Positions 6,212 through 11,654 of a stretch of 11,654 nt of DNA are shown here, piece by piece. The stretch is from positions 1 through 11,654 of the forward strand of contig JAZLIC010000116.1 of the NCBI GenBank assembly GCA_045617225.1, written 5' to 3'. Origin of the DNA: JAZLIC01 sp045617225. Lineage in GTDB: Bacteria > Bacillota > Clostridia > Monoglobales > Monoglobaceae. Below the pieces are notes generated by a model. The model saw only the letters and a list, made by a program, of their open reading frames with translations. It was not told the origin of the DNA and ran no database searches. The translations under genes and the position numbers were made by a program. Position 1 is the first letter of the stretch, and every line of letters starts with the position of its first letter.

Positions 6212-6940
6212 ATGAACGAGAAAAATAAAAAAGGGAAGAATAGACAAAAAAGTATTTGGCAGGTTAAAGGTCTGTTTGTATTTATTGTTTTGGGCGTGGC
6301 AATTACTGCTATTGTTTCGATTTTAAATGCGATGGCACCTGATAAGAATACCGGCTCTACATTTGATGCGGATAATTGGAAAAAGGCTTCTGCGGAAGTA
6401 AGGGAGTCCGTTCCGGCAAGCTCTAAAACACTCCCTAAGGAGGAAAAGCAAGAAACGGAAAAAACTCCGACGCCTGCACCGACCGCAGATAAAAGCGAAG
6501 GAGAGGCTTTAAAGACTGACGGAGAGGGGATACCTGCTTTCAAAAAGCCGATTGAAAAAGAGGTGCAGAAGGATTTTTCAGGAGATAACTTAGTATATTC
6601 CAAAACTATGAAGGATTGGCGTGTGCATGAGGGAATAGATTATTGTGCCGAGGGTGACGATGCCGTAATGGCGGCGGCAGACGGCAAAGTGGAGGAGGCT
6701 TATGAAGACCCATATTTGGGTATGACAGTGGTTATAAGTCATAGCGGAAATATAAGAACTCTTTATGCAAATTTGCGTGATATAAATGATGTTGCGGTAG
6801 GTCAAGAGGTAAAATGCGGTGATATTATCGGGCATATAGGAAACAGTGCCACGGTTGAGTCCCTGGAAGAACCGCACCTGCATTTTGAAATAATAAAGGA
6901 TATGAATTGTGTCAATCCAAAGGATTATTTAGACAAATAA
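6212..6940 (+). CDS. spoIIQ: SpoIIQ-like M23/LytM-domain sporulation protein
   Basis: 242 residues. The start has GAGGTGA 4 nt upstream. A basic N-terminus, one membrane helix (about 19-39), a low-complexity Lys/Glu/Pro linker (about 45-125), then a LytM/M23 domain to the C-terminus. Zinc motifs are complete: HEGID (His139, Asp143) and HLHFE (His222, His224). In sporulating Firmicutes SpoIIQ sits in the forespore membrane and pairs with SpoIIIAH across the septum during engulfment. The YSKTMKDWRVHEGID stretch and the domain order match clostridial SpoIIQ proteins as I know them; those keep zinc ligands that Bacillus SpoIIQ has lost, and act as endopeptidases. The sigma-F-like promoter upstream supports this. 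SpoIIIAH is not in the window, and a vegetative M23 peptidase remains possible. Confidence 0.8.
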   Translation: MNEKNKKGKNRQKSIWQVKGLFVFIVLGVAITAIVSILNAMAPDKNTGSTFDADNWKKASAEVRESVPASSKTLPKEEKQETEKTPTPAPTADKSEGEALKTDGEGIPAFKKPIEKEVQKDFSGDNLVYSKTMKDWRVHEGIDYCAEGDDAVMAAADGKVEEAYEDPYLGMTVVISHSGNIRTLYANLRDINDVAVGQEVKCGDIIGHIGNSATVESLEEPHLHFEIIKDMNCVNPKDYLDK

Positions 6941-7077
6941 AACGGGCTGTAAAAAATGCACTGACCGTATAAAGTATATGAGAATCAAAAAGATTAACTT
7001 AATATTTTACTTTCAGAAAATTCGTTTTTCGCACCTTTTTGTATGCTGACAATTATTATATATATCGGAGAGTCTTT

Positions 7078-7100
7078 GGGCGGCCATTGGCCGCCCTTTT
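7078..7100 (+). terminator. GC-rich hairpin with T run, likely terminator after the spoIIQ-like gene
   Basis: GGGCGGCC (7078-7085), ATT loop, GGCCGCCC (7089-7096), then TTTT. This is a perfect 8-bp GC stem with a U tract. It lies 137 bp after the stop, so the transcript would have a long 3' end. The stem resembles the hairpin of the repeat after ftsH, so it may be a related element reused as a terminator. Confidence 0.65.
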
Positions 7101-7111
7101 AAATATTCTCC

Positions 7112-7140
7112 TTGACAATGAAATGAAGCATATATATAAT
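7112..7140 (+). promoter_or_regulatory. Perfect-consensus sigma-A promoter
   Basis: TTGACA (7112-7117), 17-bp spacer, TATAAT (7135-7140): both boxes and the spacing match consensus exactly. It lies 12 bp past the upstream hairpin terminator and drives the secreted repeat protein, with a leader of about 33 nt. Confidence 0.85.
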
Positions 7141-7179
7141 AAAAGCATAAAGCGAGGGAACCCGGAAAGGATGGAGATT

Positions 7180-9426
7180 ATGAAGAAAATAATCAGTTTT
7201 TTTATTGCGTTGACAATGCTGACAATGACGGTTTTTGCTGATGTGACGAGCGATTTTGCGTCGGCAGTTGAAAAAACTGCATCGCTCAGTTCAATGAGTG
7301 GCGAAGTGACGGTTTCCGCTACACTCAACGAACCGCTTAAAATTTTGGATACTGTTCCTGTCGATGAGTATACACTCATTCAAGTTAAATCGCTTGTAGA
7401 AGGTCTTTTTGATGCTACGGTTAAGATGGATTTTTCTTGCTCTGCATCGGAAGATTACAAAAAAGTTGACCTTAATATGAACATGGTAGTTGATTCACCC
7501 ATAATAATTAATGATGACATTAAAATTGATGCATGGGCAAGAAACGGTATTTGGATTAAGTATGATTTAAGCGATGAAGAAAATCCAATATATAAAATAA
7601 TATTAAAATACCCATTTGAAAAGGAATATCAGATTTTTGATATGTCCGAATATTTTAAGTCGATTCCGGAGCTGATGTCTTCTTTTGATAAGGCAGAGAT
7701 TACACAAATGATAAACAAGGTAAAAGATGCTGCCTTGCATAACGGAGAATTGAAAAAGAACGGCAATAATTACACCTTGTCACTCGGAGGCGAGGAATTA
7801 AAAAAGTATTTGCTTGAAGTCATTGATGTTTATAAAGAACTTTCAAAAGACGATGTCGGATATGAAATTTATGCCACTTTTGAAGATGTGATGAATGATA
7901 TTGCCGATTTTATAGAAAACAACGAACTCTTCGGCGAAAAGGGGCTTGTTATGAACTTTACGCGGAATGAGCAAGGGGTTTTTAGTGCACAGGTTGAAGA
8001 ATTGCATATTTGCTTTAATGCTTTTGATATTCTTAAATCTTTGGGAATGTCAACAACAGGTCTTACGCATGAACAAGCGGTTGTGAATTTTACACTAAAA
8101 TCTGAAATGTCAACAAAAGACCATAACAAAGCCACGGTTACTATGCCTGAATTAACCGAAGAAAACAGCAATGTTCATTACGGAAATTTCTATACCAATG
8201 CAAGATATATTATTGCAAAGGAACCTCCGTTGTTTTTGAATAACAAAATATATTTCCCTATCGAAACCATGGCAAAGCAAGGCGGAAAGGAAATAAGCTT
8301 TTCGTCAGACGGCGATACGCTGACACTTAAATATCCGAACGGTCAGGAAATCATCGTAAATGAAAATATTTTTATTGCAGACGGAGTGGAAACGGAAGAA
8401 GATGTAGCCTGTGCGGCTACATATGATGGTAAATTATATGTCCTTGAAGATTTGCTCTATCCTTTGGATATAGAAAACACTTGGGTTGAGTATAACTACC
8501 ATAAAAACAAATTCTATATTGAGTATTGGTTTGAAGAAGATCATAAAGAAGAGTATGAAGATGAGATTGAGGAAGACTATGTTTATATTCCGTCAATGTT
8601 GAATTATAGTTTTTCATTAGAAAGAACATTATATACAGAGGACGGGGTTTTATATATTCCTGCATATGAATTTATGCGTTGCCTGTTCAATGGTGACTTC
8701 ACTTTCTCAAAAGGCGCACTTAGTTATACTGCGACAGAGGAAAACCCTTTTAGTATACAAACTTTGTCGGTCAAAAAAGGTGATACAGCAGTTGTTGTAA
8801 ACGGCGAAAGACGCTCTGTCGAAAAGGCGATTAAAGAGATTGACGGTGTGTTGAATATACCTGTTTCTTTTGCGAAGGGTTTGGGACTTTATTGTAATGC
8901 GAATACATATTACGAATTGAATGATGAAAAATGCAACGTTCATACATTTGTAAGTTTCAATATGCCTAATCCGGAATATGATTATAAAGCAAACAGATAC
9001 ATATCTCCGAAATTGACTGTTTATTTTGATTCAGACCGTGTTCCGTATACGGAAAATGAGATATATCTTCCGCTTTATGACCTTTTGATAAATATGTACG
9101 ACGGTGAGTTCGTATTCTCGGAAAACGGTATGGAATATACCGCAAATGGAGAAAACGATTATAAAATCGGTAAGATTTCCGCTTATACCGGAGATAATTT
9201 TGTAATGGTAGATGACAAAAAGATTGAATGTGAAAACAAAATTGTGAACATAGACGGCGTAATTCGTGTGCCTATGGAGTTTGCCGAAAGATTAGGTATG
9301 ACATTGAAGTATGTAAATGTAACGAATTACGGAACATATTATTCGCTCGGTATGGATAATCCGTCATATGAAGAAGGAAAAGATGACGATTATATCTATG
9401 ATAATTGGTTCTACCAAATATTTTGA
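7180..9426 (+). CDS. Secreted protein with duplicated copper-amine-oxidase-N-like repeats and an unrecognised N-terminal region
   Basis: 748 residues. A signal peptide (1-20, cleavage after VFA) indicates export; I see no lipobox, SLH, LPXTG or membrane anchor. Residues 21 to about 345 form a region I do not recognise, acidic with alternating short beta-like stretches. From about 351 on there are three beta-rich modules; the last two, about 485-572 and 623-712, are clear copies of each other (YTED/YTEN, then VVVNGERR/VMVDDKK, then IDGVLNIPVSFAKGLGL/IDGVIRVPMEFAERLGM). The pattern of a VNG-type strand followed by IDG..-P-..FA..LG is that of the copper amine oxidase N-terminal-like domain common in clostridial surface proteins; despite the name no oxidase domain is present. 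I chose ATG 7180 (AAGGA 8 nt upstream, straight into the signal peptide); ATG 7171 would add three residues. A promoter and flanking terminators make it monocistronic. Function unknown. Confidence 0.85.
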   Translation: MKKIISFFIALTMLTMTVFADVTSDFASAVEKTASLSSMSGEVTVSATLNEPLKILDTVPVDEYTLIQVKSLVEGLFDATVKMDFSCSASEDYKKVDLNMNMVVDSPIIINDDIKIDAWARNGIWIKYDLSDEENPIYKIILKYPFEKEYQIFDMSEYFKSIPELMSSFDKAEITQMINKVKDAALHNGELKKNGNNYTLSLGGEELKKYLLEVIDVYKELSKDDVGYEIYATFEDVMNDIADFIENNELFGEKGLVMNFTRNEQGVFSAQVEELHICFNAFDILKSLGMSTTGLTHEQAVVNFTLKSEMSTKDHNKATVTMPELTEENSNVHYGNFYTNARYIIAKEPPLFLNNKIYFPIETMAKQGGKEISFSSDGDTLTLKYPNGQEIIVNENIFIADGVETEEDVACAATYDGKLYVLEDLLYPLDIENTWVEYNYHKNKFYIEYWFEEDHKEEYEDEIEEDYVYIPSMLNYSFSLERTLYTEDGVLYIPAYEFMRCLFNGDFTFSKGALSYTATEENPFSIQTLSVKKGDTAVVVNGERRSVEKAIKEIDGVLNIPVSFAKGLGLYCNANTYYELNDEKCNVHTFVSFNMPNPEYDYKANRYISPKLTVYFDSDRVPYTENEIYLPLYDLLINMYDGEFVFSENGMEYTANGENDYKIGKISAYTGDNFVMVDDKKIECENKIVNIDGVIRVPMEFAERLGMTLKYVNVTNYGTYYSLGMDNPSYEEGKDDDYIYDNWFYQIF

Positions 9427-9449
9427 TTAAAACAAAATATTGCGTAAAC

Positions 9450-9477
9450 AAAAAAGAGGCGTTTTTGCCTCTTTTTT
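9450..9477. terminator. Bidirectional intrinsic terminator between two convergent genes
   Basis: Perfect 11-bp stem, AAAAAAGAGGC (9450-9460) with GCCTCTTTTTT (9467-9477), and a 6-nt loop, with T runs on both strands. It abuts the stop codon of the minus-strand gene at 9478 and lies 23 bp past the stop of the plus-strand gene. Confidence 0.9.
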
Positions 9478-11331
9478 TTAGTTGTTCAGCAGTCTTTGTA
9501 TTCTGTATACAAACAATGCAACTTCAACTCTGCTTGCATACGCCCTTGGCTTAATGGTGTCATCACCGTAACCGCCCATCAATCCTGCCCCTACGCAAGC
9601 CGCCATTGCATCTCTTGCATAGAAGTCGATTTGATTAACATCGCTGAATACATTAAGCTTGCCTGTATTCGGTATGGAGGTTAAGATGCCCTCTGCATTT
9701 AAAACTCTGTATGCAAGTGTTGCCATATCCTGTCTTAAAATAAGCTGGTCAGGGTCAAAGAGGTTGTCCCCTATGCCGGAAGCAATACCAAGCGCTTTTG
9801 CTATACCGATTTCGTTATAGTAGTATTTACTTGGATATACATCGTCAAAGTTTTCGGTAAATTCTGCTGTTTTGCCAAGTACACGCAATAACAGTATAGT
9901 ATTGTCTGCACGCGTTATTTTCTTGTCGGGTGCGAATTCTGTATCGCTTATACCCTTTACAATGCCGTCTTCTGCAAGTTCTTCTATCTCTTTTATGCAC
10001 CAATAATAGTCGTCCATATCGGTAAAACGGTTTGCACCTTGTGTATCAGGTGCGGGGGTTGGCTCCGGCGTAGCAGATACCTCCGGCACATCAATAACTG
10101 CGGCAGGAGATGCGTCTGCGTTTACCTCTTGCATCAGCTTATATATTGCGTTGTTCTCCACAAAGTCGTTATATGTGAACATACAATATCCGGATACGTC
10201 ACTGTTCGCACGGCCGATTTCTATGTGACGGCGAAGCTCATATGTACCGTTATCCTTTGTCCATTCCGGGACTGTGCTTGACGTCGTACGATATGCACCT
10301 TCACCGATATAGAGCTTTACACCGTTGTTGGCATTGGCGACTACATTGCTCCACCAATCCACTAAGGTAGCATAGTCTGCGGCTTCATGCCCTATATGCC
10401 AATAAAGCTGAGGCATAATATAGTCTACATATCCTTTTTCTACCCAACCTTTTGTGTCTGCGTAAGAGTTAAAATATGTCTGTGAGCCATTGGTATTGCT
10501 ACCACTTGAAATACTGCTGCTGTTCGCCCATATTCCGGCAGGAGAAATACCAAACTGTATATTTGGCTTTATTTCGTGAAGCTTCTTGTTCATTTTACTT
10601 ACCAAAGTATCTACCATACTGCGGCGCCAATCGTCTTTGTTTGGATAAGCGTCCTTGTGATATGAGTATGTACCTTCGTCGTCAAAAGAAGCCGACGGAT
10701 AGAAGTAGTCATCCATGTGCAGTCCGTCAACATCATAATTTTCAACTATCTCTGCCGCACCGTCTATGATAAGGTCGATTACCTTAGACTCGCCCGGGTT
10801 ATAATACATCTTTCCGTCGCTTGCAGTAATCGTAAGCTCCGGGTGTAATACTGCCGGATTATTTGCGGCAAGCTTTGTATTGTCTGCCGCAGTGTTGGTT
10901 ATGCGGTAGGGGTTTATCCAGGCGTGAAGCTCCATACCACGGTTATGTGCTTCCTCAACCACAAATTCAAGTGGGTCAAATCCGTTATCCGGTGCTACGC
11001 CTTGCGTACCGGTTAAGTATCTTGACCATGGGAAAATTTCGGACTTATAAAAAGCATCGCCGGTAGGTCTTACCTGAAAGAAAACAGAGTTAAAACCCAT
11101 TTCTGCCGCATTGTCTAAAATAGTGATAAGCTCACTCTTTAATGAATCGGGATTGGTTGTGGATTTTGAGGGGAAGTCAATGCCGCCTACGGTTGAAATC
11201 CAAATGCCTCTAAGCTCATCAAATTGCGCCGAAACTTCGTTGCCTTTCGGCGATACATAAAAAATACTGATTGCGATTGCCATAGATAAGGCAAGCGTTA
11301 AAATCCGAAAACTGAATTCATGTTTTTTCAT
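9478..11331 (-). CDS. GHL10-family glycosyl-hydrolase-like surface protein with three SLH domains
   Basis: 617 residues. Signal peptide 1-35 (cleavage after VSA). Residues about 38-400 form a glycosyl-hydrolase-like 10 (DUF187/GHL10) domain: RGIWISTVGGIDFPS, FFQVRPTGDAFY, HAWINPYRI and GLHMDDYFYP, with Asp207-Asp208 in the likely active site. Known relatives include E. coli DigH, which cuts peptidoglycan glycan strands stripped of peptides; that activity is inferred here. A Pro/Thr-rich linker (about 415-430) leads to three S-layer-homology domains (about 434-617). The first keeps an ITRAD motif; the second and third have LRQD and SRVE, so wall-polymer binding may rest mainly on the first. 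SLH domains anchor proteins to pyruvylated secondary wall polymer. The start is ATG 11331 with AGGAGG 5 nt upstream; longer in-frame readings lack a signal-peptide N-terminus. Flanked by its own promoter and terminator, so monocistronic. Confidence 0.92.
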   Translation of the reverse strand: MKKHEFSFRILTLALSMAIAISIFYVSPKGNEVSAQFDELRGIWISTVGGIDFPSKSTTNPDSLKSELITILDNAAEMGFNSVFFQVRPTGDAFYKSEIFPWSRYLTGTQGVAPDNGFDPLEFVVEEAHNRGMELHAWINPYRITNTAADNTKLAANNPAVLHPELTITASDGKMYYNPGESKVIDLIIDGAAEIVENYDVDGLHMDDYFYPSASFDDEGTYSYHKDAYPNKDDWRRSMVDTLVSKMNKKLHEIKPNIQFGISPAGIWANSSSISSGSNTNGSQTYFNSYADTKGWVEKGYVDYIMPQLYWHIGHEAADYATLVDWWSNVVANANNGVKLYIGEGAYRTTSSTVPEWTKDNGTYELRRHIEIGRANSDVSGYCMFTYNDFVENNAIYKLMQEVNADASPAAVIDVPEVSATPEPTPAPDTQGANRFTDMDDYYWCIKEIEELAEDGIVKGISDTEFAPDKKITRADNTILLLRVLGKTAEFTENFDDVYPSKYYYNEIGIAKALGIASGIGDNLFDPDQLILRQDMATLAYRVLNAEGILTSIPNTGKLNVFSDVNQIDFYARDAMAACVGAGLMGGYGDDTIKPRAYASRVEVALFVYRIQRLLNN

Positions 11332-11349
11332 ATGTTCCTCCTGTGGTAA

Positions 11350-11364
11350 AAGTATATTATACTT
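11350..11364. promoter_or_regulatory. Palindrome in the leader of the SLH protein gene
   Basis: AAGTATA-T-TATACTT, a perfect 15-bp dyad just downstream of the predicted start (about 11366). It could be a repressor site or hold a second -10 box: TTGTGA, 17 bp, TATATT is also readable on the minus strand. All but two pairs are A/T, so chance is possible. Confidence 0.35.
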
Positions 11365-11372
11365 AGGCTTAA

Positions 11373-11400
11373 AGTATATCACAAATTTTAATTATGTCAA
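11373..11400 (-). promoter_or_regulatory. Sigma-A promoter for the GHL10-SLH gene
   Basis: Minus strand consensus TTGACA (11400-11395), 16-bp spacer, TATACT (11378-11373). The implied start near 11366 gives a leader of about 35 nt before ATG 11331. Confidence 0.75.
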
Positions 11401-11407
11401 ACAAAAT

Positions 11408-11438
11408 TTATAGCAGTCACCGAATGTGACTGCTATAA
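11408..11438. repeat. Strong hairpin, 13-bp perfect stem
   Basis: TTATAGCAGTCAC (11408-11420), CGAAT loop, GTGACTGCTATAA (11426-11438). On the minus strand it is followed by ATTTTGTTT and so could act as an intrinsic terminator just before the -35 box of the SLH gene promoter. On the plus strand the T7 run starts 9 nt after the stem, too far for a standard terminator. Confidence 0.7.
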
Positions 11439-11477
11439 CCCTGTACATTTTTTTCTGCAAGGGAGGGAGTTATGTAT

Positions 11478-11500
11478 TTGTGACTGCTTTCAAGTCACAA
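11478..11500. repeat. Second hairpin sharing arms with the first
   Basis: TTGTGACT (11478-11485), 7-nt loop, AGTCACAA (11493-11500). Its left arm region repeats GTGACTGCT from the right arm of the first hairpin (11426-11434), so each left or right arm can pair with a partner in the other hairpin. Confidence 0.6.
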
Positions 11501-11541
11501 GAATATTTTAACAAAGGCTTATAAATATTGGGTGAATAATG

Positions 11542-11560
11542 TATTAAAAAATTTTTAATA
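11542..11560. repeat. AT-only palindrome
   Basis: TATTAAAAA and TTTTTAATA flanking a single A. It is within an AT-rich tract upstream of the right-edge promoter, which may act as an UP-like or intrinsically curved element. Low complexity makes chance likely. Confidence 0.35.
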
Positions 11561-11624
11561 TATTATGAATTATAAGCTATCGAAATGTTTTTAAGAAAAA
11601 ATTTTAAAAAATATTAAAAACTAC

Positions 11625-11653
11625 TTGAATTTATGGTTGCTTTGTGCTATACT
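11625..11653 (+). promoter_or_regulatory. Sigma-A-like promoter for a gene beyond the right edge
   Basis: TTGAAT (11625-11630), 17-bp spacer, TATACT (11648-11653), preceded by TGC, an extended -10. A/T tracts lie directly upstream. The gene it serves is not in the window. Confidence 0.6.
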
Positions 11654-11654
11654 C

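Larger units (their letters stand above)
11332..11654. other. Divergent intergenic region at the right edge
   Basis: 323 bp without a convincing gene. From left to right it holds the leader and promoter of the SLH protein (minus), two related hairpins, an AT-rich tract with a palindrome, and a plus-strand promoter at the very end that must serve a gene beyond the window. A GGGAGGGAG followed by ATG TAT TTG TGA at 11472 would encode only three residues. Confidence 0.7.

Noticed and set aside
6127..6603. 158-residue minus-strand open frame over the start of the spoIIQ-like gene
   Set aside because: Antisense to the low-complexity linker, which produces a Ser/Phe/Leu-rich artefact.
11438..11455. 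Plus-strand terminator from the first right-end hairpin plus the T7 run
   Set aside because: The T run starts 9 nt after the stem, and no plus-strand gene ends there.

Overview
The window looks like a chromosomal segment of a low-to-mid GC, endospore-forming Gram-positive bacterium, most likely class Clostridia. The evidence is strong AGGAGG-type ribosome binding sites, sigma-A-like promoters, a Noc-type ParB protein, a SpoIIQ-like sporulation peptidase, an S-layer-homology (SLH) surface protein, and a secreted protein with copper-amine-oxidase-N-like repeats. I see no transposase, phage gene, CRISPR array, tRNA or rRNA. Most of the window is ordinary housekeeping and cell-envelope DNA.

Layout. 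Positions 1-1466 (minus strand) hold an aldose-1-epimerase-like gene followed by an RluA-family pseudouridine synthase cut by the left edge. A 157-bp divergent gap with a dyad upstream of the next gene leads to a plus-strand noc-like gene (1624-2502). A 16-bp-stem bidirectional terminator separates it from a convergent cyclophilin-type peptidyl-prolyl isomerase gene (2554-3123, minus). Divergent from that gene, each with a recognisable promoter, lies ftsH (3315-5162). ispE (5293-6144) follows after a GC-rich, REP-like inverted repeat pair, and then a spoIIQ-like gene (6212-6940) with a sigma-F-like promoter. A GC-rich hairpin terminator and a perfect-consensus sigma-A promoter precede a large secreted protein of unknown function (7180-9426). 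It converges, across a bidirectional terminator, on a GHL10-family glycosyl-hydrolase-like protein with three SLH domains (9478-11331, minus). The last 323 bp are a divergent intergenic region with two related hairpins, an AT palindrome and a plus-strand promoter that fires out of the window.

How the genes relate. There is no single pathway. Themes are chromosome organisation and division timing (Noc-like), membrane protein quality control (FtsH), isoprenoid precursor synthesis (IspE), forespore engulfment (SpoIIQ-like), and extracytoplasmic functions (cyclophilin, repeat protein, SLH hydrolase). I did not find a clear new multi-gene system.

The points most worth a second look are: a Noc-like protein that carries all four residues known to switch ParB to Noc DNA specificity but has Gln in place of the GERR glutamate; an epimerase lacking the expected catalytic Glu; a sigma-F-like promoter at the spoIIQ candidate; the duplicated secreted protein with an unrecognised N-terminal half; the REP-like element after ftsH; and the mutually complementary hairpins at the right end.
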